This document shows, one piece after another, positions 1 to 8,720 of a stretch of 64,000 nucleotides of DNA. Origin of the DNA: Luteimonas sp. FCS-9 (lineage in GTDB: Bacteria > Pseudomonadota > Gammaproteobacteria > Xanthomonadales > Xanthomonadaceae). The notes below the pieces were generated by a model that worked only from the letters and a program-made list of their open reading frames with translations, ran no database searches and was not told where the DNA came from. Positions within the stretch are counted from its first letter, which is position 1, and every line of letters starts with the position of its first letter. The DNA is taken from NCBI RefSeq assembly GCF_001014645.1, contig NZ_LASZ01000007.1, forward strand, positions 124,001-188,000. The letters are read 5' to 3'. The translations under genes and the position numbers were made by a program.

Positions 1-648
1 GCGGGTGGGCTGGCTGTTCCAGCCCATCTTCTCTTCCTTCTTGCCGTACTCGATGCCCGGCAGGTCGGCCGGCACCGCGAACGCGCTGATCCCGCGCGCG
101 CCCTCGCCGCCGGTGCGGGCCATGACGATCAGCATGTCGGTGGCGCCGGCGCCGGAGATGAAGGCCTTGCTGCCGTCGATGACGTAGTCGTCGCCATCGC
201 GCACCGCGCGGGTCTTGAGCGAGGCGGCATCCGACCCCGCCCCCGGCTCGGTCAGGCAATAGGAGCCGAGCCTGTCGCCGCTGGCCATCGCCGCCGCCCA
301 TTCGCCGCGCACGCGCGGCCCGGCCCAGGTCGCGAGCATCCAGGTCGCCATGTTGTGGATGCTGATGTAGGCGGCGGTCGAGGGATCGGCCGCCGACAGT
401 TCCTCGAAGATCAGCGCCGCATCCAGGCGCGAGAGCCCGATGCCGCCGGCGTCCTCGGGCGTGTAGATGCCGCAGAAGCCGAGCGCACCGGCGTCGGCGA
501 TCACCTCGCGCGGGAAGATGCCCTCCGCGTCCCAGTGCGCGGCCTGCGGCGCGAGCTGCGCGGCGGCGAAATCGCGCGCCGCCTCCCGGAACGCGGCCTG
601 CTCCTCGGTCAGGCCGAAGTCGGCGCCGGCGGTCGTGGTGGCGTCCAT
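1..648 (-). CDS. acyl-CoA dehydrogenase, probably isobutyryl-CoA dehydrogenase (3' end cut by window edge)
   Basis: The minus-strand frame from the ATG at 646-648 is open to position 1, giving about 216 N-terminal residues of a protein usually near 385. An acyl-CoA dehydrogenase FAD/substrate signature (YCLTEPGAGSDAASL) is visible around residue 130. These flavoenzymes oxidise acyl-CoA to enoyl-CoA and pass electrons to electron-transfer flavoprotein. The start lies 2 nt after the mmsA stop, so the two genes should be one transcript. The neighbour points to isobutyryl-CoA as substrate (valine degradation). Branched or short-chain acyl-CoA alternatives cannot be excluded because the catalytic glutamate region is outside the window. 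Confidence 0.9.
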   Translation of the reverse strand, partial: MDATTTAGADFGLTEEQAAFREAARDFAAAQLAPQAAHWDAEGIFPREVIADAGALGFCGIYTPEDAGGIGLSRLDAALIFEELSAADPSTAAYISIHNMATWMLATWAGPRVRGEWAAAMASGDRLGSYCLTEPGAGSDAASLKTRAVRDGDDYVIDGSKAFISGAGATDMLIVMARTGGEGARGISAFAVPADLPGIEYGKKEEKMGWNSQPTR

Positions 649-650
649 CG

Positions 651-2159
651 TCACTTCAGGCTGATCGTGGTGTTGACGCCGTGGCCCAGCGTCTCGTCGT
701 CGAACCAGCGCGCGGTCACGGTCTTGGTCTGCGTGTAGAACGTCACGACCTGCTTGCCGTACGGGCCGAGGTCGCCGAGCTTGGACGCGCGCGAGCCGGT
801 GAACGAGAACAACGGCACCGGCACCGGGATCGGCACGTTGATGCCGACCTGGCCGACGTCGATCTCTTCTTGGAACCTGCGCGCGGCCGCGCCCGACTGG
901 GTGAACACCGCGACGCCGTTGCCGTTCGGGTTCGCGTTGACGATCGCGATCGCCTCGTCCAGCGACTCGGCGGCCAGGATGACCAGCACCGGCCCGAAGA
1001 TCTCCTCGTCGTAGATGCGCATGCCGGGCTTGACCCCGGAGAAGATCGTCGGGCCGACGAAGTTGCCCTTGGCGTAGTCGCCGCCCAGCTTGGGATTGCG
1101 ACCGTCGAGTTCGAGCGTCGCGCCGTCCTCGACGCCCGAGGCGATCAGCGCCTCGATCCGCTCGCGCGCCGCGCAGGAGATCACAGGCCCGACGTCGGTG
1201 CCGGCCTCGGTGCCGCCGCCGACCTTGAGCGTCTTGGCCTTGGCGACGAGCTCGGGGATCCAGGCCTGCGCCTCGCCGACCAGCACCGCGGTGCTGGCGG
1301 CCATGCAGCGCTGGCCGGCCGCGCCGAACGCGGCGCCGGCCATCGCGTTGAGGGTCTGCTCCTTGTTGGCGTCGGGCAGCAGGATCGCGTGGTTCTTGGC
1401 GCCCATCATGCACTGCACGCGCTTGCCGGCGAGCGAGGCGCGGTTGTAGACGTGGGTGCCGACCTTGGTCGAACCGACGAACGAGACCGCCTTGATGTCG
1501 GCATGGTCGCAGATCGCGTTGACCACGTCCGGCCCGCCGTGCACGACGTTGAGCACGCCCTTGGGGATGCCGGCCTCGAGCGCGAGCTCGACCAGGCGCA
1601 TCGTCACCAGCGGATCCTGCTCGGAGGGCTTGAGGACGAAGGTATTACCGGTGGCGATCGCCATCGGGAACATCCACAGCGGGATCATCGCCGGGAAGTT
1701 GAACGGGGTGATGCCGGCGCACACGCCCAGCGGCTGCAGCAGCGTGTAGGTGTCCACGCCGTTGGCGACGTTGTTGGCCAGCTCGCCCAGTTGCAGGTTG
1801 CCGATCGCCGCGGCGTGTTCGACGACCTCCAGGCCGCGGAAGACATCGCCCTCGGCATCGGGCAGGGTCTTGCCCTGCTCGCTGGTCAGGATCGCGGCCA
1901 GTTCGCTCATGTGTTCGCGGATCAGCTGCTGGTACTTGAGGAAGATCCGCGCGCGCGTGCCGATCGGGGTCCGGCGCCAGGTCTTGAACGCGTCCTGCGC
2001 CGCAGCGACGGCGGCATCGACCTCGGCCGCGGTCGCGAACGGCACGCGGGCCAGCACCTCTTGCGTCGCCGGGTTGACGACGTCGCGCCACTCGGTGGTC
2101 TTGGACTGGACGAACTCGCCGCCGATCAGCAGCGGGACGGCATGGGGAGCATTCGACAT
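651..2159 (-). CDS. mmsA: methylmalonate-semialdehyde dehydrogenase (CoA-acylating)
   Basis: A 502-residue NAD-dependent aldehyde dehydrogenase of the MmsA type, converting methylmalonate semialdehyde and CoA to propionyl-CoA in valine catabolism. Visible marks are the cofactor region [14 protein letters not shown], the [10 protein letters not shown] segment and the catalytic cysteine in GAAGQRCMA near residue 285. The frame is open far upstream to 3764, but the ATG at 2157-2159 gives the normal family length and an N terminus beginning [11 protein letters not shown]. It is the first gene of the unit with the downstream acyl-CoA dehydrogenase and is divergent from the ScfR-like regulator. Repeated TTCGCA elements lie 27-41 bp upstream of its start. 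Confidence 0.95.
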   Translation of the reverse strand: MSNAPHAVPLLIGGEFVQSKTTEWRDVVNPATQEVLARVPFATAAEVDAAVAAAQDAFKTWRRTPIGTRARIFLKYQQLIREHMSELAAILTSEQGKTLPDAEGDVFRGLEVVEHAAAIGNLQLGELANNVANGVDTYTLLQPLGVCAGITPFNFPAMIPLWMFPMAIATGNTFVLKPSEQDPLVTMRLVELALEAGIPKGVLNVVHGGPDVVNAICDHADIKAVSFVGSTKVGTHVYNRASLAGKRVQCMMGAKNHAILLPDANKEQTLNAMAGAAFGAAGQRCMAASTAVLVGEAQAWIPELVAKAKTLKVGGGTEAGTDVGPVISCAARERIEALIASGVEDGATLELDGRNPKLGGDYAKGNFVGPTIFSGVKPGMRIYDEEIFGPVLVILAAESLDEAIAIVNANPNGNGVAVFTQSGAAARRFQEEIDVGQVGINVPIPVPVPLFSFTGSRASKLGDLGPYGKQVVTFYTQTKTVTARWFDDETLGHGVNTTISLK

Positions 2160-2185
2160 GGACGGACCTGCGGCGCGGGACGGAA

Positions 2186-2275
2186 TTCGCATTATTCGCA
2201 GGATCGCGCCGTCCGGCGCCTGTTCATTCCGGCGTATCGTGCGAACATCGGCGACATTCCTGCGAAGATTGCGAA
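2186..2275. promoter_or_regulatory. two inverted operator-like sites between mmsA and the ScfR regulator
   Basis: TTCGCATTATTCGCA (2186-2200) sits near the mmsA start and TGCGAAGATTGCGAA (2261-2275) just before the regulator start. Both have the form TGCGAA-N3-TGCGAA when read on opposite strands. A weaker relative (TGCGAA, then CGGCGA at the same 9-bp step) lies at 2240-2254. Tandem TTTGCAAA-type boxes are, as I recall, the binding pattern of ScfR regulators such as PccR. The inference is that the regulator controls both its own gene and mmsA. Confidence 0.65.
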
Positions 2276-2279
2276 CCTC

Positions 2280-3665
2280 ATGGCCCGCCCCAAGCGCTTC
2301 GTCGGCGCCCGCCTGCGACGCCTGCGCCAGCAGCACGGCCTGGCCCAGGCCGCGCTGGCCCAGGCGCTGGCACTGTCGCCGAGCTACCTCAACCAGATCG
2401 AGCGCGACCAGCGCCCGCTGACCCCTGCGGTGCAGGCCCGGCTCGAGGCGCTGCTCGGTCCGCAGCCGACGCTGTTCGACGACGCCGGCCCGGCCGCGCT
2501 GGTCGGCGAGCTGCGCGAGGCACTGGCCGAGTTGGGCGAGCCCGCCGCCACGCCCGAGGAGCTCGAGACGCTGGCCGGCGACCTGCCCGGCATCGCGCGC
2601 GTGCTGCTGGATCTGCACCGCCGCCAGCGCGCGATCCGCGAGCGCGCCGACGTGCTGGCGGCGCAACTGGGCGAGGCAGAACTCGCCGGCCCCGACGGCG
2701 ACCCGGTCCGCGACTACTTCAACCGCCGCCGCAACCACGTCGCCGAGCTCGACGACATCGCCGAGGCCGCGTTCGGCGCGCAAGGGCTGGTCGCCGGCCA
2801 GGTCGCTCCGCGGCTGCGCCAGCGCCTGCGCGACGCCCACGGCATCGCGGTGGCACTGGGCGACGGGCTCGACGACAAGCGCCGCTTCGATCCCGACACC
2901 CGCACGCTGTGGCTGCCCGACTGGCTGCAGCCGGGCCAGCAGGCGTTCCAGATGGCTGCCGAGCTGGCGCTGCGCGAACACGGCGCGCTGATCGACACGC
3001 TGGTCGCGCAGGCCGGCTTCGTCGATCCCGAGCGCGCCGCGCAGGCCCGCATCGGCCTGTCGAACTACTACGCCGGCGCGCTGGTGATGCCCTACGGCGC
3101 GTTCCTCGACGCCGCGCAGGCCGAGCACTACGACATCGACCGCCTCGCCCACCGCTTCGGCGTCGGCTTCGAGGCCGTCTGCCACCGCCTGAGCACCCTC
3201 GCCCGCCCCGGCCGCCCGGGCCTGCCGTTCTTCTTCGTACGCGTCGACCGCGCCGGCAACGTCTCCAAGCGCCACTCGGCGACCGACTTCCACTTCTCCC
3301 ACGTCGGCGGCGCCTGCCCGCTGTGGATCGTCTACGAGGCTTTCAACCAGCCCGGCCGCATCCTCACCCAGGTCGCGCGCATGCCCGACGGCCGCCGCCA
3401 CTTCTGGCTGGCCCGCCAGGTCGAGAGCGGTCCGGCGGGCTACGGCCGCCGGCGCAGGACCTTCGCCGTCAGCCTGGGCTGCGACCTGCGCCACGCCGAC
3501 CGCCTGGTCTACTCGCGCGGCCTGGACCTCGACGACCTCGCCAACGCCACCCCGATCGGCCCGGGCTGCAAGGTCTGCGAACGCACCGACTGCGTGCAGC
3601 GCGCCTTCCCGCCGCTCCGGCTGCCGGGGTTCCACCGGACGGCCGGGGATGGGCCCGGCGCGTAA
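2280..3665 (+). CDS. ScfR-family (short-chain fatty acyl) transcriptional regulator
   Basis: A 461-residue protein with an XRE helix-turn-helix at about residues 8-60 ([17 protein letters not shown]), a degenerate IrrE-like domain in the middle, and a C-terminal DUF2083-type region ending in a cysteine cluster ([15 protein letters not shown]). This is the PccR/RamB/MccR architecture, whose members sense acyl-CoA or related metabolites and control propionate, acetate or methylcitrate genes. The middle domain lacks a clear HExxH motif, as expected for a sensor rather than a protease. The ATG at 2280 begins the helix-turn-helix protein at its usual place; the open frame further upstream is the shadow of mmsA. 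The divergent position suggests control of valine/propionyl-CoA metabolism. Confidence 0.88.
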   Translation: MARPKRFVGARLRRLRQQHGLAQAALAQALALSPSYLNQIERDQRPLTPAVQARLEALLGPQPTLFDDAGPAALVGELREALAELGEPAATPEELETLAGDLPGIARVLLDLHRRQRAIRERADVLAAQLGEAELAGPDGDPVRDYFNRRRNHVAELDDIAEAAFGAQGLVAGQVAPRLRQRLRDAHGIAVALGDGLDDKRRFDPDTRTLWLPDWLQPGQQAFQMAAELALREHGALIDTLVAQAGFVDPERAAQARIGLSNYYAGALVMPYGAFLDAAQAEHYDIDRLAHRFGVGFEAVCHRLSTLARPGRPGLPFFFVRVDRAGNVSKRHSATDFHFSHVGGACPLWIVYEAFNQPGRILTQVARMPDGRRHFWLARQVESGPAGYGRRRRTFAVSLGCDLRHADRLVYSRGLDLDDLANATPIGPGCKVCERTDCVQRAFPPLRLPGFHRTAGDGPGA

Positions 3666-3766
3666 ACGGCGCGGTGGCTGGCGCAACGCGGCAGCACGTG
3701 CATTGTTTCCAGCGGAAGCGGAAGGTCCATCGTCGCCGGGCGCACCGAGACGCCATTTCCGCACGA

Positions 3767-3793
3767 ACGGGCGGACGCCATGCGCCCGCCCGT
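3767..3793. terminator. GC-rich hairpin between convergent genes
   Basis: ACGGGCGGACGC (3767-3778) pairs with GCGCCCGCCCGT (3782-3793) over 12 positions with one G-T pair and a 3-nt loop. It lies 10 nt beyond the protease stop and about 100 nt beyond the regulator stop, between converging genes. There is no U-tract on either side, so intrinsic termination is inferred from position and stability only. Confidence 0.5.
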
Positions 3794-3803
3794 CGGAACA
3801 AGA

Positions 3804-5672
3804 CTACTGCCGCCCGATCAGCGTCACCCCGCTGTAGCCACGCGTGCCACCGACCAGCTTGATGTAGTAGGTGCCGGCCTGCGGCGCGGTGAAGCGGACC
3901 GTGTGGGCGGTGCCGGCGCGCACCGAGCGGGCATCGTAGTCGTGCTCGGTCGGCACGCCGTCGCGCTTGACGTACAGGCGCACGTTGCCGGTGCCGGCCA
4001 GGGTCAGAAACGACAGCGTCGCGCCGGCCCGCGCCTCGAAGGCGTACAGCGCTTCGCGCGCATCGTCGTCGGCCAGGCCGGTGCGGGGAACACCGTTGGC
4101 CAGCGGCAGTGCCGTCGCCGTGCAGTCGTCGACCGCAGGGTCGCAGGGCTCTTCGAGCGCCCGCGCCAGCGCCAGGCTGGCATCGACGATGCCGGTACCG
4201 ATCGGCCTGACGGCCGACGGCGGCACCGGGAACGGTCGCGAGGTCCGCTTCAGCAGGACTTCCATGTCGGCCGGACTCAGCACCGGCTTGCCGGCCGCGG
4301 CCAGCGCGCTCTGCACCAGCGCCGCCGTGGCCGCCACGTGCGGCGCCGCCATCGAGGTGCCGGCCTTGCCGGTGTTGACGTACTCGCCGCCGCTGGGGCC
4401 GGTCTCGCCGCTGTAGCCGGCCTGGACCACGAAGCCGTCCCAGCCCGCGTTGCCGGGGTCCTCCTGCTCGCCGCCGCCGGGGCCGGCGATGTCCACGGCC
4501 GCGCCGAAGTTGGAGTAGTAGGCGATGCCGCCGGTGATGCGCGTGGCGCCCACGGTGACGACGTTGGCGCAGTTGGCGGGGGTGAATCCGCTGGTGTTGG
4601 CCGCGCTGTTGCCGGCGGCGACCACGACCGTGCTGCCGTTGGCCACCGCGGTATCGATCGCGCCCTGCATGGTCGCGCTGCAGGTGCCGCTGCCGCCCAG
4701 GCTGAGGTTGATGACCTCGGCCGGATGGGCATTGTCCGGCACCCCGTCGACGCTGCCGCCGGAGGCCCAGACGATCGCGTCGGCAATGTCGGACATCTGC
4801 CCGCCGCAGTAGCCGAGCACGCGCACCGGCAGCACCTGTGCGTCGTAGGCGACGCCGGCACCGCCGAGCGCGTTGTGGGTGAGCTGGCCCACGGTGCCGG
4901 CGACGTGGGTGCCGTGCCAGGAACTGGGCGCAGCGGGCAGGTTGCATTCGTTGGTGGCCTCGCGCCAGTCGCCGTGGTCGAGCGCGCCGGGCACGCGCTC
5001 GTCGGTCGGGCGCCGCGAGTAGAACGCGCTGCTGATGAAGTCGTAGCCTTCCAGCACGTGGTCGCCGTCCTGCAGGTCCGGATGCCCGGGCAGGATGCCG
5101 GTGTCGATCACCGCGACCACGGTGCCGGCCCCGGTGGAGGATTCCCACGCGGCCGGTGCGCGGATGCCGCCGGCCTCGCCGTGCAGGTGCCACTGGTAGG
5201 TGGCGTAGAGCGGATCGTCCGGCACGACCTCGGCGGGTGCGGCCGCCGCTGAGGGGCGTGTCAGCATCCCGACCGGATGCAACACCTGGTCGGGTTCGGC
5301 GTACTCGACGGCCGGATCCTGGCGCAGTTCCGTCAGCAACCGGCCGAGTTCGGCCGCCTCGAGACGGCGCGAGAGCCGCACCACGTCGGCCCCGGTGGCG
5401 CTGCGTCGCAGCGCCTGCGCGGTCAGCGGTCGGTTGCCGGCGACGCCGGCCAGGCCGCGTTCGACCACGCCGGCGCGGTCGGCGGCGGTGGCCACCGACA
5501 GGGTGCGCGCGGCCGGTGTGCGGTACTTGACGATCAACTGCGTCGTCGCCTGCGGCGCGGCCGGCGCCTCGACCAGGCTGCGGCCGACCGGCGGCGCGGC
5601 CCACAACGACTGCGAGATGGCCATGGCCAGCGCAGCGCCGGCGGCGAGGCCCAGAGACTTGTTCGTGTGCAT
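3804..5672 (-). CDS. secreted subtilisin-like (S8) serine protease with C-terminal PPC domain
   Basis: A 622-residue precursor. MHTNKSLGLAAGAALAMAI is a signal peptide and residues about 40-140 resemble an inhibitor-type propeptide. The S8 triad is visible as Asp190 (VVAVIDTGILPGHPDL), His253 (SWHGTHVAGT) and Ser440 (GTSMAAPHVAA), with the oxyanion Asn355 in VVAAGNS. The last 110 residues form a PPC domain ending in GTYYIKLVGGTRGYSG, typical of secreted Xanthomonadaceae proteases. The ATG at 5672 was chosen because it starts directly with the signal peptide. It lies 47 nt downstream of the adhesin gene on the same strand, so both are probably co-transcribed and act outside the cell. Confidence 0.93.
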   Translation of the reverse strand: MHTNKSLGLAAGAALAMAISQSLWAAPPVGRSLVEAPAAPQATTQLIVKYRTPAARTLSVATAADRAGVVERGLAGVAGNRPLTAQALRRSATGADVVRLSRRLEAAELGRLLTELRQDPAVEYAEPDQVLHPVGMLTRPSAAAAPAEVVPDDPLYATYQWHLHGEAGGIRAPAAWESSTGAGTVVAVIDTGILPGHPDLQDGDHVLEGYDFISSAFYSRRPTDERVPGALDHGDWREATNECNLPAAPSSWHGTHVAGTVGQLTHNALGGAGVAYDAQVLPVRVLGYCGGQMSDIADAIVWASGGSVDGVPDNAHPAEVINLSLGGSGTCSATMQGAIDTAVANGSTVVVAAGNSAANTSGFTPANCANVVTVGATRITGGIAYYSNFGAAVDIAGPGGGEQEDPGNAGWDGFVVQAGYSGETGPSGGEYVNTGKAGTSMAAPHVAATAALVQSALAAAGKPVLSPADMEVLLKRTSRPFPVPPSAVRPIGTGIVDASLALARALEEPCDPAVDDCTATALPLANGVPRTGLADDDAREALYAFEARAGATLSFLTLAGTGNVRLYVKRDGVPTEHDYDARSVRAGTAHTVRFTAPQAGTYYIKLVGGTRGYSGVTLIGRQ

Positions 5673-5719
5673 GCGTGTTACCCCGATTGGATGATGGTTC
5701 GAAACCCCGTGGGCACCGC

Positions 5720-8494
5720 TCACCAGCTGAAGCCGGCGCCGCCCATCACGCTCTTCTCGCCGCCCGAGAGGGCGCCGCCGAACGACACGCTGGCACGCTC
5801 GCCGATCGCACGCTGGTAGCCGACCGCGAGCGCCTCCTCGCCGCCCTGCGCGCCGACGCCGACACCGACGCGGTTGCGGCCCGACAGGCCGGCGGTGTTC
5901 ATCGCCATGCCGGCATAGGCGCCGCTCATCGCCGCCATGCGGTCGAAACGCCGGTCCACGCGCTCGAAGCGCTCGTCGACTTCGCGGCGCAGGCCGTCGA
6001 AGCTGTCGTTGAGCGCACCGAAGCGTGCATCGGTATAGGCATTGGCGGTGGTCACCGCCTGCGTGGCCGTGGTGTCTGCGTAGGCCTTGGCGTCGGCCAC
6101 GCCGGCATCGACCTGGGCCACATTCGCCGCGTCCGTGTCCGCCGTGCCCGCCGCCACGTTGGCGATCTGGCGCTCGTTGCCCGCGCTGCCCACCGACACC
6201 GTGTCCGCGCGGTCGGCCACCGAGCCCTGGCCCAGTGCCACCGCGTTTTCCGCCGTCACGCTCGCGCCCTGGCCCAGTGCGGTGCCCGAAGCCGCGCTCA
6301 CGCTCGCCCCCTCGCCCACCGCGACCGCGTTCGTCGCCTCCGCCGCGATCGCGCTGTTCGCGCCCACCGCGGTGCTGCCGTCCGCCTCCACCCGCGCGTT
6401 GCCGCCCAGCGCCACGTCGTTCGGGCCGTGCGCGTAGGCACCGCCGCCCACCGCCACCCCGTTCTCGCCGTTGGCCTGCGCGCCCGAGCCCACCGCCACC
6501 GCGTTGGTGTCCTCGCCCACGCTGGACGCCGTGTCGCCGCCCACGCTCACCTTGTCGTCGCCGGCCCCGCCATGCGTGGCCAGCGCGTCGATCCGCCGAT
6601 CCAGCAGCCCGATCTGCGCATCCAGCGCTCCCAGCGCCGAGCCCACGCTGTGGTAGGTGCCCTCGCCGATCGTGTAGGCCGGCGCCGACAGCGTGCCGAA
6701 CGCGGTCACCGCCGCGCCGCCGCCCAGCAGGTCCGCCGCCGACTGCAGGCCCGCGTGCAACTGGCCGCCGTTGACCGCCTGCCGGCTGCCGGCCTCCACC
6801 GCGCCCGCTGCCACGTTGCCCAGCACCGTGCCCTCGGCCCCGGCCAGGGTCAGCGCCGCCTTGTCCTCGCCGTCGTAGATCACCGCGTTGGCGGCCAGTT
6901 CGCCCACCGAGCCGCTCACCGCCTTCAGCTGCGCCAGGTTCACCGCATCGGTGTCGGCGGTGCCGGCGGCCACGTTCGACACCACCGTGCCCTCGGCACC
7001 GGCCAGGGTCAGCCGCGACTTGTCCTCGCCGTCGTACAGTGCCGCCTGGCCGGCCAGCGCGTCCAACACGCCGCTCACCTCCTCCAGCTGCGATACGTTC
7101 ACCGCGTCGGTGGACTCGGTGCCGGCGGCGACGTTGGCGATCTGCCGGGTCAGGCCGGTGCCGGCATTGCCGATGGAGACCACATCATCCCGGTCGGCAA
7201 GCGAGTCGGCACCGAGCGCAACGCTGTTGGCGCCGATGAAACTGCCGTTTTCCCACCAGTTCTCCGGCGGCAGATAGACGCCCACGCGCGCGTTGTGGCC
7301 GATCGCGGTGCCGCCGACGATGCCCTCGGCATACGTGTTCGCGCCGATCAGGGTCGACTGGTGGCCTTGGTAGTGGGTCTGCGCGTTGGCGCCGATCACC
7401 GTGGCACTCTCGGCGCTGGCCATCGCGTTCTGGCCGATGGCGATGTTGCCGTCCTTGCTGCCCTGGGCCATGTAGCCGATCGCCAGCGCGTACTGGCCGT
7501 GGGTGATCGCGTTGCGACCCGCGGCGATGGAGTCGTCGCCATAGGAATATGCCGTTGCCCCAAGCGAGACCGAGCGCAGGCCGTTGGCCTGGGCGCCGAC
7601 GCCCAGCGCGGTCGAGCTCTGGCCGTTGGCCTCGGTCTTCACGTAGCTGCCGCCGGTCGCGTACATGCCGCCGACCGCGACGCCCTCCGCAGCGGTGGCG
7701 CGCGTCTCCACGCCGATCGCCAGTGAGGCGACCCCGGTCGCCTGCGCCTGCACGCCGTAGGCGGTGCTGAAGTCGGCCTCGGCCAGCGAGATCGCGCCCA
7801 TCGCCGTGGCCTGCTCGCCCAGCGCGCGCGCGTACAGGCCGGCGGAAGTCGCCAGCACGCCGGTGGCCTGGGCGCTGGCGCCGATCGCGGTGGCGCCGGT
7901 GCCGCTGGCGACGGTGGCCTCACCGCCCAGGAACTCGATGGTCTCGCCGAAGAAGTCCACCCGGCGGAACAGCGGATCGCCATTCTCGTCGACGGCCTTG
8001 CCGCCGATCGCGAGCGTGCCGTCGGCGGTGGCGGCGGCGGCGTTGCCGAGCGCGATGGCGTTGCTGCCGAATGCGCTCGCGCCATAGCCCACGGCGGTGC
8101 CGTGGATCCCGAACACGGTGGCGCCGGCGCCGAAGGCCGAGGCACCGTAGCCGATCGCGTTGCTGGCCTCGCCGGCGGCGGTGGCGTACTCGCCCTCGGC
8201 CCAGGCGCCGACGTCGTCCTCGCCGTCCTCGCTGCCGGTGGCCTGGAACCAGTCCGCCGGCGCGACCGCGGCGGGCACGACGGATTCACCACCCTCCTCA
8301 ACCGCCGTCGCAGCATCGGCAGGCGGCTCCGCCGCGGACGCACCGAACGCCAGCAACAGCGACGCGGCCAAGGCCGCCACCGCCGGGCGGTTTCGCCGTG
8401 CGCCGTTCCCCGCGCCGTGCCGGCGCGCCAGTTCGGAGGCCACGACGTACTGCCCCAACGCACGATTCCACACCTTGCAATAGATCCCGTTCAC
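5720..8494 (-). CDS. trimeric autotransporter adhesin (YadA/Hia type)
   Basis: A 924-residue surface adhesin. The N terminus reads VNGIYCKVWNRALGQYVVAS, an extended signal-peptide region (ESPR), followed by a hydrophobic signal segment. The passenger has many 14-residue YadA head repeats (AVAVGxGAxAxG pattern) in two blocks, separated by connector motifs such as RQIANVAAGTESTDAVN. A coiled-coil stalk (REVDERFERVDRRFDRM) and a C-terminal YadA anchor follow, ending SVMGGAGFSW. The GTG start at 8494 was chosen because it opens the ESPR and has GGGGA about 7 nt upstream; the frame continues to an upstream ATG at 8545 that would disrupt the signal. It probably mediates adhesion or biofilm formation. 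Confidence 0.94.
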   Translation of the reverse strand: MNGIYCKVWNRALGQYVVASELARRHGAGNGARRNRPAVAALAASLLLAFGASAAEPPADAATAVEEGGESVVPAAVAPADWFQATGSEDGEDDVGAWAEGEYATAAGEASNAIGYGASAFGAGATVFGIHGTAVGYGASAFGSNAIALGNAAAATADGTLAIGGKAVDENGDPLFRRVDFFGETIEFLGGEATVASGTGATAIGASAQATGVLATSAGLYARALGEQATAMGAISLAEADFSTAYGVQAQATGVASLAIGVETRATAAEGVAVGGMYATGGSYVKTEANGQSSTALGVGAQANGLRSVSLGATAYSYGDDSIAAGRNAITHGQYALAIGYMAQGSKDGNIAIGQNAMASAESATVIGANAQTHYQGHQSTLIGANTYAEGIVGGTAIGHNARVGVYLPPENWWENGSFIGANSVALGADSLADRDDVVSIGNAGTGLTRQIANVAAGTESTDAVNVSQLEEVSGVLDALAGQAALYDGEDKSRLTLAGAEGTVVSNVAAGTADTDAVNLAQLKAVSGSVGELAANAVIYDGEDKAALTLAGAEGTVLGNVAAGAVEAGSRQAVNGGQLHAGLQSAADLLGGGAAVTAFGTLSAPAYTIGEGTYHSVGSALGALDAQIGLLDRRIDALATHGGAGDDKVSVGGDTASSVGEDTNAVAVGSGAQANGENGVAVGGGAYAHGPNDVALGGNARVEADGSTAVGANSAIAAEATNAVAVGEGASVSAASGTALGQGASVTAENAVALGQGSVADRADTVSVGSAGNERQIANVAAGTADTDAANVAQVDAGVADAKAYADTTATQAVTTANAYTDARFGALNDSFDGLRREVDERFERVDRRFDRMAAMSGAYAGMAMNTAGLSGRNRVGVGVGAQGGEEALAVGYQRAIGERASVSFGGALSGGEKSVMGGAGFSW

Positions 8495-8656
8495 GTCATT
8501 CCCCGAGTTGATTGTCTGGCCGCCACAGACGGAAGAGGCCGGCATCCTGTCGGCGGGCGGCGAGGCGATGCGCGCGCGCCGCGAGGACCGATCATGGCCA
8601 AGGTTTCATCCTGATGTCACTCACGCAAATTGTTGAAGACAAAGAAATATTTCCGG

Positions 8657-8677
8657 AACTCACGACTGCCGTGAGTT
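8657..8677. promoter_or_regulatory. perfect palindrome between adhesin and histidine kinase genes
   Basis: AACTCACG (8657-8664) and CGTGAGTT (8670-8677) form an exact 8-bp inverted repeat around 5 bp. It lies about 160 bp upstream of the adhesin start and 44 bp upstream of the kinase start in the divergent intergenic region. CTCACGCAAA also occurs nearby, repeating part of the arm. It may be an operator for either gene; the regulator is unknown. Confidence 0.45.
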
Positions 8678-8720
8678 TGCGGTAGGCTGTCCGACCGCTT
8701 CCCCCTCGCGGTCACATCCG

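Noticed and set aside
651-3764. A 1037-codon version of mmsA
   Set aside because: The extension upstream of 2159 is the antisense of the ScfR gene; the normal MmsA start is at 2159.
8495-8545. An earlier ATG start for the adhesin
   Set aside because: It would put 17 residues before the extended signal peptide; the GTG at 8494 has a good ribosome binding site and begins the signal.
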